A stretch of 31,252 nt of DNA. It comes from CAZMUN01 sp964569815. GTDB lineage: Archaea > Iainarchaeota > Iainarchaeia > Iainarchaeales > GCA-2688035. The stretch's first letter is position 1, and the number at the start of each line of letters is the position of its first letter. The notes under the pieces were generated by a model, which had not been told where the DNA came from, ran no database searches, and saw only the letters and a program-made list of their open reading frames with translations. Shown piece by piece: positions 1 to 7,521 of this stretch. Made by a program: the position numbers and the translations under genes. The DNA is taken from the NCBI GenBank assembly GCA_964569815.1, contig CAZMUN010000012.1, positions 1 through 31,252 of the forward strand, given 5' to 3'.

Positions 1-1150
1 TTATTGGCAGGCCTGCCTTTTTGTTTCTTTGGATAACTGCTTGAAAGTAGTTGGAAATCTCTTCCTGGTTTAAGTCATATTTTTTAAGCAGGCCAATGCA
101 CACAGGGTGTGTTGGAATGAACAGGGTTTTTGACTCCTTTTCTTTTATTATTGGGTTAAAAGGCAGGTTATCGTTGTCTAGGGAAAACGCTATTCCAAAA
201 TCGTATCCAAGCTTTTCCAGCGCCGAGCCAATGCCTTCAGCCCAGACTCCGTTTGGAGCAGAGAATGCCCTGCTTTTCACTCCGAGTTTTTCAAGGGCCT
301 TGTGGGCCTTTAAGACGTTTTGCTTTGATTTTTTTTCGTCGTTTGGCCAGCACTTGTGCTCAAAGCCATGCTGGCCAACAAGCTTTTGTTCTACTGCGGC
401 CCTGAGGGCTTTTTTTTCCTTTGTTTGGGCGGCTTTGATGTTAACGAACCAAAAGGGCTGAATTCTGGTTTTGTTAAACAGGTTAACTGCTTCAATGGTG
501 TCCTGGTCCACAAAATCCAAATCGACGTGAAAGCAGAAAACGCTTTGGAACTCTTTAGGGTAGTGCCAGAGCTGCACAAACGGAATGTTTCTGAATTCAA
601 ACAAGTGCATTAAGGAATTTCTTACAAACACGCGGACTGCTGCCTTGCTTGTCTTTGAAGCCAGCTCTTTTGGAAAAGCCTTTTTGGAGTAAAAGGCCCT
701 TGGCTCAAAACCTTTTTCCAAGGTTGCGAAATTTGGGTCAAATGGCAGAACCAAAACAAGGCCTTTTCCTATTTTTTCTTCAAAGGGCTTGCCTTTTGCA
801 TGAAACGGGAAAACCGATATCCTTTGGTCAAGCCATAGAAAGCCTGCGCCGTGGAAAAATTTTCCTTTAGGGTGAACCGGCCTTACCTTTTCGAAAGCGA
901 ATTCAAGTTTTGGAAGAAGCTGTTTTGCTGCTTTAGGTGTTGAAACAACTGTGCCACCTTTTTTTGCGTAGGAATGGATATTTTCAAGCTCTCTTTTGTT
1001 CAGGCTGCTGTTAAGGATTATGGCTGCAAACTTTTCAATGCTGGGAGCTCTGTGAAGAGAAGCCTTGTAGTAATGCAGGCCTTCCTGTTCAAGGATGCGG
1101 GCCCAGCCTTTTTTTTGGCTGGTTATGCCGATTGAAAGGCTTTGCTTCAT
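1..1150 (-). CDS. Polysaccharide deacetylase-like (NodB-fold) protein, C-terminus cut off by window edge
   Basis: The minus-strand frame is open from an ATG at 1150 to the window start with no stop (383 codons), so the C-terminus lies outside. The second half resembles the NodB/polysaccharide deacetylase fold: a metal-site-like HVDLDF followed by a helix, then GQHGFEH (histidines spaced as in the H-x3-H motif), then RAFSAPNGVW. The first ~200 residues look like a Rossmann-type or amidotransferase-like domain with no catalytic motif that I recognise. Family members remove N-acetyl or other acyl groups from envelope glycans, but the substrate here is unknown. No signal peptide is visible, so action inside the cell on a precursor is possible. 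A TATA-like box 28 bases before the ATG suggests a monocistronic leaderless transcript. I am fairly sure of the fold and unsure of the activity. Confidence 0.72.
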   Translation of the reverse strand, partial: MKQSLSIGITSQKKGWARILEQEGLHYYKASLHRAPSIEKFAAIILNSSLNKRELENIHSYAKKGGTVVSTPKAAKQLLPKLEFAFEKVRPVHPKGKFFHGAGFLWLDQRISVFPFHAKGKPFEEKIGKGLVLVLPFDPNFATLEKGFEPRAFYSKKAFPKELASKTSKAAVRVFVRNSLMHLFEFRNIPFVQLWHYPKEFQSVFCFHVDLDFVDQDTIEAVNLFNKTRIQPFWFVNIKAAQTKEKKALRAAVEQKLVGQHGFEHKCWPNDEKKSKQNVLKAHKALEKLGVKSRAFSAPNGVWAEGIGSALEKLGYDFGIAFSLDNDNLPFNPIIKEKESKTLFIPTHPVCIGLLKKYDLNQEEISNYFQAVIQRNKKAGLPI

Positions 1151-1172
1151 TTGCATTGAATTGAGTTGAAAA

Positions 1173-1182
1173 CTTATTTAAA
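1173..1182 (-). promoter_or_regulatory. TATA box for the deacetylase-like gene
   Basis: On the minus strand this reads TTTAAATAAG, centred about 27-28 bases before the ATG at 1150. That is the usual archaeal TATA-to-start-site distance, so transcription would begin at or next to the start codon (leaderless). Confidence 0.55.
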
Positions 1183-1270
1183 AGAGCGTTTTTGAAAGCT
1201 TCAATTTTTGTGCCCCTGCCTAGAGCAAAAGCTTTTATTTGAAAAGCGCAGTACTTTTTCAGGCGGTTCA

Positions 1271-1624
1271 ATGACAAGGCATCGTGGAAAAGCAAGAAGG
1301 CCTGGAAGGCCGGGCAGAGCAGCAAAAGGCGGTGTAAGCGGCAGGTCAAGGTCGAAGAAAGCGCCAATTTTAAAAAACCATGGCAAGAGAAGGGAAAGAG
1401 CTGAACGAAAAACAAGGGAGCTTTTGGAAAAAACCAAGAACACCAGCCATAGGGCAATGGTTATTGCAGACGGCATAATCAGGATAAGCGCCCAGGAAGG
1501 CGTTCCAATACAGGAGCTTGTTGAAGGCTACTTGAGGAGAATTGATGACACGCCGGTAATGCTTGCAATACAGAAAAGGCTCGAGTTCATGGGCAGGGTT
1601 CATGAAAAAAAGGGCAAGAAGTAA
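1271..1624 (+). CDS. Small basic hypothetical protein
   Basis: This is a 117-residue protein that I do not recognise. Residues 1-50 are very rich in Arg, Lys and Gly and look disordered and nucleic-acid binding. Residues 60-110 form an amphipathic helical segment (RAMVIADGIIRISAQEG, then RRIDDTPVMLAIQKRLEFMG). The ATG at 1271 is preferred over an in-frame upstream start at 1208 because the extension has an unrelated Cys-rich composition, and AGGCGG sits at a Shine-Dalgarno distance. Its neighbour L10e on the same strand and its basic character suggest an RNA- or ribosome-related role, but that is inference only. A T-rich TATA-like stretch at 1230-1238 could drive it. Confidence 0.6.
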   Translation: MTRHRGKARRPGRPGRAAKGGVSGRSRSKKAPILKNHGKRRERAERKTRELLEKTKNTSHRAMVIADGIIRISAQEGVPIQELVEGYLRRIDDTPVMLAIQKRLEFMGRVHEKKGKK

Positions 1625-1703
1625 GCCAAAAAAAAAGGTTTCTGGCAAGCTTTTTAAAGCCTTTCGAAGGCAATTATTTGTAATAAGAAAGCCTACTTTT
1701 AGG

Positions 1704-1712
1704 GTTTTAAAA
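1704..1712 (+). promoter_or_regulatory. TATA box for L10e
   Basis: GTTTTAAAA is centred about 30 bases upstream of the L10e ATG at 1739, consistent with a very short or absent leader. A second AT-rich candidate, CTTTTTAAAG, lies around 1650-1660. Confidence 0.45.
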
Positions 1713-1738
1713 GCAATTCATTGGAAAGTGTTTTTTTT

Positions 1739-2461
1739 ATGGGTTTAAGGCCAGGAAGATGCTATAGCAGCAAGAAAGACAGAGCTTTCAGCAGGTTTGC
1801 TGTAAAAGTGCATAGAAAAAGCTATGTTGGAGCGATCCCAGGCCTTAGAACAAGGCAGTTCAACATGGGCAATGGAACAAAGGAATTTTCCCATGTTTTG
1901 GACCTAATTGTGGAAGAACACTGCCAAATCCGAGACAACGCGATTGAAAGCGTAAGAATGGCCATAAACCGCTATTTGAACAAGCATTTGGGAAAAGACG
2001 GCTATTTCATTAAAATAAGGGCATACCCTTTCCAGGTTCTGAGAGAAAACAAGCAGGCTCAGGGCGCGGGAGCAGACCGTGTTTCGCAGGGAATGAGCCA
2101 CAGCTTTGGAAGAAACATTGGCCGAGCCATAAGGGTAAGGCCTGGGCAGAAAATAATATCTGTTCTGGTGGACAAACCGCATGTGCAGATTGCAAAAAAA
2201 GGGTTAGAGCGAGCAAATGCAAAAATTGCGGCAAAGCTTTCCATAAGGGCTGGCACCGATGTTGAAAGCATTGGAACAAGGCCTAAGAAAACCAGGGATA
2301 TCATAAAGGCCGAACAGGAAGCCAAGGAAGCAGAGGCAGCAGAAGCCAAGGAAGAAGGCAAAGAAGGAAAAGCCCCTGAGAAAAAGGAAGGCGAAAAGCC
2401 TGCTGGGAAGGACGCAGGAAAGGAAGAGAAAAGCAAGGACAAAAAAGAGGAAAAAAAGTAG
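1739..2461 (+). CDS. rpl10e: Large-subunit ribosomal protein L10e (uL16) with charged C-terminal tail
   Basis: The N-terminus MGLRPGRCYS and the internal SHSFGRNIGRAIRV and RAYPFQVLRENK segments are typical of archaeal L10e (the eukaryotic RPL10/bacterial L16 family). This protein binds 23S rRNA near the peptidyl-transferase and A-site region. The ATG at 1739 gives the canonical start; an in-frame TTG at 1721 would add six non-conserved residues. The protein is 240 residues, against about 170-180 in most archaea. The excess is a C-terminal tail of about 60 residues (from about residue 180) made almost only of Lys, Glu, Ala and Gly, probably disordered on the ribosome surface. The T-rich stretch after the stop may terminate transcription. 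Confidence 0.95.
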   Translation: MGLRPGRCYSSKKDRAFSRFAVKVHRKSYVGAIPGLRTRQFNMGNGTKEFSHVLDLIVEEHCQIRDNAIESVRMAINRYLNKHLGKDGYFIKIRAYPFQVLRENKQAQGAGADRVSQGMSHSFGRNIGRAIRVRPGQKIISVLVDKPHVQIAKKGLERANAKIAAKLSIRAGTDVESIGTRPKKTRDIIKAEQEAKEAEAAEAKEEGKEGKAPEKKEGEKPAGKDAGKEEKSKDKKEEKK

Positions 2462-2466
2462 CGCTA

Positions 2467-2478
2467 TTTTTGTTTTTT
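2467..2478 (+). terminator. Oligo-T terminator after L10e
   Basis: T5-G-T6 starts five bases after the L10e stop, in the short gap before a convergent gene. Archaeal RNA polymerase commonly terminates at such T-runs without a hairpin. Confidence 0.45.
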
Positions 2479-2487
2479 GTTCACAGC

Positions 2488-2778
2488 TTAATCCAACTCT
2501 TCTGAAAGGCCCTCTTCAACTTCTTCTTCGGTTTGCTCTGATGCAGGGGGTTCCTGCAGAACAGGTTTTACTCCTGTAAGCGCGTCAATCTGTTTTTTGT
2601 AACGCCTGTAAAAGTACAATCCAAGAACAATACAGGCCCCAAGAATAATTAAGGTGTCTGGCTTTGGCTTGTTGTCAAGAAAAAAAACAATGTACCAGAG
2701 CAGAAAAAGGGGAATGAACACGAACAAAATAAGCATTCCAACCAATTTCTTCTGCGGCGTGGTTTTGAACTTTCTCAT
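2488..2778 (-). CDS. Small two-helix membrane protein
   Basis: This 96-residue protein is of unknown function. Two hydrophobic stretches (about residues 15-34 and 42-57) are joined by a short DNKPKPDT loop. They are followed by a basic RRYKK patch and then a Glu-rich tail (TEEEVEEGLSEELD). The positive-inside rule puts both termini in the cytoplasm. I chose the ATG at 2778 over a TTG six bases upstream because a TATA-like box lies 28 bases before the ATG. It is convergent with L10e and divergent from PEP synthase. No family is recognisable. Confidence 0.65.
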   Translation of the reverse strand: MRKFKTTPQKKLVGMLILFVFIPLFLLWYIVFFLDNKPKPDTLIILGACIVLGLYFYRRYKKQIDALTGVKPVLQEPPASEQTEEEVEEGLSEELD

Positions 2779-2801
2779 AAGCAAAAAAGATGTTTGAATT
2801 C

Positions 2802-2810
2802 CTATTTATT
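2802..2810 (-). promoter_or_regulatory. TATA box for the small membrane protein
   Basis: The minus strand reads AATAAATAG about 28 bases before the ATG at 2778, consistent with a leaderless transcript. It shares a ~100-base divergent promoter region with the PEP synthase gene. Confidence 0.45.
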
Positions 2811-2845
2811 CCTTCCTGTCCGATTATGGCCCCAAATTAAATAAG

Positions 2846-2853
2846 TATTTAAA
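2846..2853 (+). promoter_or_regulatory. TATA box for PEP synthase
   Basis: TATTTAAA, about 33 bases before the ATG at 2883, lies within an AT-rich tract (2834-2860). A leader of only a few bases is expected. Confidence 0.5.
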
Positions 2854-2882
2854 CAAAAACGCAGTTCTCTAATAGGTTTAGC

Positions 2883-5462
2883 ATGCAAGACATTGGAATG
2901 GAAGCCCCCAGCATACAGTGGTTTCGTGAAATAAGAATAAAGGACATTCCAAGCGTTGGCGGAAAAGGAGCCTCTTTGGGTGAAATGGCGAACCACAATT
3001 TTCCCGTGCCACCAGGCTTTGTTGTAACAGCACAGGCCTATTTTCGCTATCTTGAGGAAACAGGAATAAAGCAGGAAATCGTAAAAAAAATCGATGCAAT
3101 AGATGTTGAAAACACGGACCAGCTTGGAAAGGCAAGTGAGGAAGTAAGAAACATTATTTTAAATACGCCGATGTCTGAGCAGCTTGAAAACGAAATAAGA
3201 AGCGCTTACGGCAAGCTTGGTGAAAGAAAAATAGGCTGGCTTACAAGTTCTGAAGCAGAATTCGTTGCAGTCAGAAGCAGTGCAACAGCAGAAGACCTGC
3301 CTGAAGCAAGCTTTGCAGGACAGCAGGAAACATTCCTGAACATAAAGGGCCGGAATTTGCTGGTTAAAACTGTTCAAAAGTGCTGGGCCTCGCTTTTCAC
3401 CGCAAGGGCAGTATACTACCGAAAAAAACACAGTTTTTCAACAGAGGAGGTCGGCATAGCCGTTGTTGTGCAGAAAATGGTGAACAGCCAACAGTCAGGC
3501 ATAATGTTCACCGCAGAACCAACAGGCGACGAAACAAAGATTGTTATAGAAGCAGGCTTTGGTTTAGGTGAAGCAATTGTTTCAGGAAGCGTTACGCCTG
3601 ACACTTACACCATTGACAAAGGGTCTTTTAAGGTAATTGAAAAAAAGGTCCACGAGCAGTCCTTCAAGATCGTGAAGAAAGGAAAAGAGAACGTAAAGGA
3701 AAAGCTTTCCGGTTCAATTGCAAGAAAGCAAAAAATTGACGACAAAACGATTGTAAAGCTTGCAAAACTCGGCAAGCAAATTGAAAACCATTACAAGAAG
3801 CCACAGGACATCGAGTGGGCGGTTGAAAACAAAGAGATCTTCATAGTGCAAAGCAGGCCTATAACAACGCTGGGCCTTAGAGGAAAAGGCGCAACAAAAG
3901 AGGAAAGGCAAAAACAGCTTGAAAGCCTTAAGGACAAGGCTATCTTGAACGGCTTGGCTGCCTCGCCTGGAGTTGCAGCAGGAAAAGCCAAAGTTGTTAG
4001 AAACGTTTCCCAGATTTCAAAGGTCCAAAAAGGGGAAATTCTTGTAGCGCCAATGACAAGCCCTGACTGGGTTCCAACAATGAAAAAAAGCCGGGCAATA
4101 ATAACAAACCAGGGCGGGGTAACATGCCATGCAGCCATCGTTTCACGAGAACTCGGGATTCCCTGCGTTGTGGGAACAGAAAAAGCCACAGAGGTCTTGG
4201 AAGACGGCGACAAGGTTACAGTAAACGGCTACGACGGCATAGTCTATGAAGGCGTTGTAGAAGTGGAAAAACCGGAAGAAAAAACCCAGGAAATAGTCGC
4301 TTTAACAGACTTTGACAAAATTGAAAAAGTTTTAGGGAAAGAAATAAAGGAAAAGCCTGAAGAAAAGGCTGAAAAGGAAAAGCCGGCAGAAACGGCAATG
4401 GTTGAAGAGCTTTCCCAAAGGGTTGAAGAGGAACGCGACGAACTGGTTGAAAAAGCCAGAGAGGAAGCAGAAGACCTTGTTGAAGAATATGGGCAGAAAA
4501 AAGCTGAGGGCATGTCAGAAGAAGACCGGGAAAAAGAGGGCAAGGAAATAGAAGACCTTATCAAAAAAATCGCCCCACTTGTAAAAGTTAATGTGGCACT
4601 GCCTGAGGCAGCAGAACAGGCCGCAAAAACAGGGGCAGACGGCGTAGGCCTTCTTCGCGCAGAGCACATGATAACGGCAAGCGGAATGCATCCAGCGGAA
4701 TTCATAAGGCAGGAAAAACAGGAAGAGCTCGTAAAGGCAGTGAAAGAGGGAATAAAAAAGGTTGCAGACCTTTTCCAAAAAAAGCCTGTTTGGTACAGGA
4801 CCTTTGACGCAAGAACAGACGAATTCCGCGAACTGGAAGGCGGGGCAAAAGAGCCTGAAGAAGACAACCCAATGATTGGCTGGCATGGAATAAGAAGGGA
4901 CCTTGACACGCCGGAAATGCTGAAATCACAATTCAGAGCAATAAAAGAGCTTATAGAAGAAGGCTATGAAAACATAGGGGTAATGCTTGCATTTGTGCAA
5001 AGCCCCCAAGAAGTGAAGAAAGCCAAAAAAATGGCAAAAGAAGTTGGCCTGGACCCGGATTCAGAAAAAGTCGAATTCGGGGTAATGGTTGAAACCCCTG
5101 CCTCTGTCTGGGCCATAGACGAAATCCTTGCAGAGGGAATAAACTTCATTTCCTTCGGAACCAATGACCTGACACAGCTTACCCTCGGAATAGACAGAAA
5201 CAACGAAAAAATACAGGGGCTTTTCACAGAACTCCATCCAGCTGTTTTGAGAAGCATTGGGCACGTCATAAAGAAATGCAGGAAAGCAAAGGTCAAGACA
5301 AGCATCTGCGGCCAGGCGGCCTCAAAGCCCGAAATGGTCAGGCATCTGGTTAAATTCGGAATAGACAGCGTTTCAGCAAACATCGATGCAGTGAAAAAAG
5401 TCAGGGAAACCGTTCTCATAGAGGAAAAAAAGCTTATTCTTGGAATGAAGCCAATGGAATAA
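2883..5462 (+). CDS. ppsA: Phosphoenolpyruvate synthase (pyruvate, water dikinase)
   Basis: PEP synthase converts pyruvate, ATP and water to PEP, AMP and phosphate, a gluconeogenic step that can also serve glycolysis in archaea. Residues 1-330 form the ATP-grasp nucleotide-binding domain (GGKGASLGEM near the N-terminus, VRSSATAEDLPEASFAGQQE, IEAGFGLGEAIVSG). The swivelling phosphohistidine domain has GGVTCHAAIVSRELGIPCVVGT-type sequence with His416 as the phospho-acceptor. The C-terminal PEP/pyruvate TIM barrel (about 567-859) has VETPASVWAI, SFGTNDLTQLTLGIDR and the catalytic Cys809 in ICGQAAS. Between the swivel and the barrel lies a ~100-residue Glu/Lys-rich predicted coiled coil (about 465-565), longer than a plain linker. 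The total of 859 residues is somewhat above typical family length. It is complete, with no intein. Confidence 0.95.
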   Translation: MQDIGMEAPSIQWFREIRIKDIPSVGGKGASLGEMANHNFPVPPGFVVTAQAYFRYLEETGIKQEIVKKIDAIDVENTDQLGKASEEVRNIILNTPMSEQLENEIRSAYGKLGERKIGWLTSSEAEFVAVRSSATAEDLPEASFAGQQETFLNIKGRNLLVKTVQKCWASLFTARAVYYRKKHSFSTEEVGIAVVVQKMVNSQQSGIMFTAEPTGDETKIVIEAGFGLGEAIVSGSVTPDTYTIDKGSFKVIEKKVHEQSFKIVKKGKENVKEKLSGSIARKQKIDDKTIVKLAKLGKQIENHYKKPQDIEWAVENKEIFIVQSRPITTLGLRGKGATKEERQKQLESLKDKAILNGLAASPGVAAGKAKVVRNVSQISKVQKGEILVAPMTSPDWVPTMKKSRAIITNQGGVTCHAAIVSRELGIPCVVGTEKATEVLEDGDKVTVNGYDGIVYEGVVEVEKPEEKTQEIVALTDFDKIEKVLGKEIKEKPEEKAEKEKPAETAMVEELSQRVEEERDELVEKAREEAEDLVEEYGQKKAEGMSEEDREKEGKEIEDLIKKIAPLVKVNVALPEAAEQAAKTGADGVGLLRAEHMITASGMHPAEFIRQEKQEELVKAVKEGIKKVADLFQKKPVWYRTFDARTDEFRELEGGAKEPEEDNPMIGWHGIRRDLDTPEMLKSQFRAIKELIEEGYENIGVMLAFVQSPQEVKKAKKMAKEVGLDPDSEKVEFGVMVETPASVWAIDEILAEGINFISFGTNDLTQLTLGIDRNNEKIQGLFTELHPAVLRSIGHVIKKCRKAKVKTSICGQAASKPEMVRHLVKFGIDSVSANIDAVKKVRETVLIEEKKLILGMKPME

Positions 5463-5467
5463 AGTTC

Positions 5468-5477
5468 CATTAAAAAG
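5468..5477 (+). promoter_or_regulatory. Possible TATA box for dph2
   Basis: CATTAAAAAG-like AT-rich sequence sits about 29 bases before the dph2 ATG, immediately after the ppsA stop. dph2 may therefore have its own leaderless promoter in addition to read-through. Confidence 0.35.
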
Positions 5478-5500
5478 GCTTTTTAGGGAAGAGATTTTTT

Positions 5501-6478
5501 ATGAAATTCGATTCAGGCAAAGCAATAAAAGAAATCAAAAAAAGAAAGGCCAAAAAGGTCGGCGTTCAGGTTCCAGAGGGCATGAAAACACAGGCCCCTA
5601 AAATAGCGGAAGCCATTGAAAAAGAAACAGGGGCACTGGCTCTTACGTTCATAGACCCCTGTTTTGGGGCCTGCGACATCGCGGACTGGAAAGCAAAGGC
5701 CCTTGGCCTGGATTTGCTGGTTCACTTTGGGCATGAAAGGTTTGTGGCAAAGCACGCCATTGAAACAGCGTATGTTCCAGTCAAATACGATGTAGATGAA
5801 AAATCTGTTTCAGGTCTTGCAGATAAGCTTTCCAAGGAATTGGAAAAAGCCGGTTTTAAAAAAGTGGCGCTGTTCTCGACAACCCAATACCTAAACCATT
5901 TGGGTTTTGTTGAAAAAATTTTGGAAAAGAAAGGCATTTCTGTTCAGGGAAAATGCACTGTGCTGGGCTGCAGTTACAGCTGCGTGAAAGCTCTTGAAGG
6001 AAAATCAGAAGCAGTGGCGTTTTACGGAGACGGGCTGTTCCATGCACTGGGACTTGGCTTTGCGGCAAAAAAGCCTGTTTTTTTCCTCAACGGGGTTGAA
6101 GAACAGTTAACAGAGCTCAACGTCAAGAAAGAGCTTTTTTTGAGGAAACGGATTGCAATGATTGAAAAAGCCAAGCAGGCAAAACTTGTCGCCATATGGG
6201 TTTCCACCAAAAAAGGCCAGCAGAAAATGCGTTTGGCAGAAGAGATTAAGAAAAAGCTTCAGGCAAAGGGAAAAAAGGCATTGCTTGTTGCATCAGACTT
6301 CATAAGCCCAGAGTACTTGCTTGGCCTAAAGGCAGAGGCAATTGTATGCACTGCATGCCCAAGAATTGCTTTGGATGACTCCTCGTCCTACAAGCAGCCG
6401 ATACTGAACCCAACAGAGGCCCTGATTGCCCTTGGAGAAAAGCCTTTGAAAGAATACGAGTTTGACGAACTCTGCTAA
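5501..6478 (+). CDS. dph2: Diphthamide biosynthesis enzyme Dph2
   Basis: This 325-residue enzyme is the length of archaeal Dph2, a homodimer that uses a [4Fe-4S] cluster to cleave S-adenosylmethionine. It transfers the 3-amino-3-carboxypropyl group to a His of elongation factor 2, the first step to diphthamide. The three cluster cysteines are in the expected places: Cys58 in FGACD, Cys157 in VLGCSY, and Cys286 in TACPRIALDD. The N-terminal VQVPEGMKTQAP and the DPCFGACDIAD segment are also family hallmarks. It starts 38 bases after ppsA on the same strand. It ends with a 4-base convergent overlap with the kinase gene. EF-2 itself is not in the window. Confidence 0.93.
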   Translation: MKFDSGKAIKEIKKRKAKKVGVQVPEGMKTQAPKIAEAIEKETGALALTFIDPCFGACDIADWKAKALGLDLLVHFGHERFVAKHAIETAYVPVKYDVDEKSVSGLADKLSKELEKAGFKKVALFSTTQYLNHLGFVEKILEKKGISVQGKCTVLGCSYSCVKALEGKSEAVAFYGDGLFHALGLGFAAKKPVFFLNGVEEQLTELNVKKELFLRKRIAMIEKAKQAKLVAIWVSTKKGQQKMRLAEEIKKKLQAKGKKALLVASDFISPEYLLGLKAEAIVCTACPRIALDDSSSYKQPILNPTEALIALGEKPLKEYEFDELC

Positions 6479-7422
6479 AAGCGAATTTTGTCTGGGTCAA
6501 GCTCTTCTTCGTCGTCATCAAACTTTGGCTTGGCTTTTTTAGAGCGCTTTTTCCTTTTTGTTCTGGAAGCGCGCTTTGCTGCACTGCGCCTTGGCCTTGC
6601 AATCACAGCGGCCTCATCGTCGCCCTCAATGCTTTCAAGGGCATCAGGCCTTACAATGGTTCCAGTGAAAGAAAGCCCTTGGAGTGCTGCCTTGAAGTTC
6701 TCGAGATTCTGGCCGTTTAAGAAAAAGGCGGTAAGGGCGCTTCGTTTAAGGACCATGGCAGCCGGCAAATCCAGAATCAGGTTCTGCCCTGGCTTCATCG
6801 CGTTTTTGGCAAGGATTTCAAGAAGCATGTCATAGGAAAGCTCCCTGTACAGCCTGGCGGTTGGATGGGCTGCAGGGTCTGCTGTGAAAATGCCGTCAAC
6901 ATTGCTCACGTTGACAAAGGTTGCGTTAAGGTATTCTGCCAAAAGCGCGGCCACTGCATCGGTTGTAAAGCCAGGAACCAGCCCCCCATATATGGGGGTT
7001 TTGCCTTTGGCCAGAACGTCGCTGGCCTTTTTTACTTCACTCAAAATCTCCGGAAACGCGTTTTCAATAGAGTGGCTTAGAAGCGAGGCATTCGCCCTTG
7101 TTATCCTGATTCCAATTTCGTCCAATTCAAAGTTGTTTGCACCAAGCTCTTTTGCCGCATTCACGTATTCGCGGCAAACCTTGCCTCCGCCCACCACGAC
7201 AACAAGCTTTTTGCCCTGGGCAATGAGTTCATTAAGAACAGAGGAGATGGACTTTATTGAGCCAAGGTCCGGCTTGTTTTGCACGAGAACCGAGCCGCCA
7301 AGGCTTATTACATAAACGTTTGAAGGAGTTGAATAGGGCTGGCTTTGCAGGGAAGGCCTTGTTATTTCTGTTTCCTCGTCCTTTTTTTCCTCGTTGAATA
7401 TTTCAAACATTCCTTCAAACAT
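6475..7422 (-). CDS. pyrH: UMP kinase-like amino acid kinase family protein with extended tails
   Basis: The core (about residues 35-255) is an amino acid kinase fold of the archaeal UMP kinase type. It has VYVISLGGSVLV and KKLVVVVGGGKVCREYV (phosphate-binding glycines), then GLVPGFTTDAVAALLAEY and NVSNVDGIFTADP. The expected reaction is UMP + ATP to UDP + ADP. Both ends are extended: about 35 acidic residues at the N-terminus and about 60 at the C-terminus, where a strongly basic block (RTKRKKRSKKAKPK) is followed by an acidic one (DDDEEELDPD). Archaeal UMP kinases are usually about 225-235 residues, so these tails are additions. I used ATG 7422; a TTG at 7434 lies about 26 bases from a TATA-like box and is an alternative. 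Confidence 0.85.
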   Translation of the reverse strand: MFEGMFEIFNEEKKDEETEITRPSLQSQPYSTPSNVYVISLGGSVLVQNKPDLGSIKSISSVLNELIAQGKKLVVVVGGGKVCREYVNAAKELGANNFELDEIGIRITRANASLLSHSIENAFPEILSEVKKASDVLAKGKTPIYGGLVPGFTTDAVAALLAEYLNATFVNVSNVDGIFTADPAAHPTARLYRELSYDMLLEILAKNAMKPGQNLILDLPAAMVLKRSALTAFFLNGQNLENFKAALQGLSFTGTIVRPDALESIEGDDEAAVIARPRRSAAKRASRTKRKKRSKKAKPKFDDDEEELDPDKIRF

Positions 7423-7473
7423 TGCGAAAACCAAGAAGTAATTTAATGCTTTGTTTTATTAAATAGGTTAAGC

Positions 7474-7485
7474 CTTATTTAAATA
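7474..7485 (+). promoter_or_regulatory. TATA box for the aRF1-truD operon
   Basis: CTTATTTAAATA lies about 42 bases before the aRF1 ATG. This predicts a leader of about 15-20 bases, which contains GGTGA (7508-7512) at Shine-Dalgarno distance. The same ~90-base gap holds the divergent promoter of the kinase gene. Confidence 0.55.
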
Positions 7486-7521
7486 TTGGCTTCGTTTTGT
7501 CTTTTTTGGTGAAAAAAAACA

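Noticed and set aside
4244..4909. 221-codon minus-strand frame inside ppsA
   Set aside because: Ser/Phe-rich mirror of the Glu/Lys-rich coiled-coil segment of PEP synthase; no independent signals.
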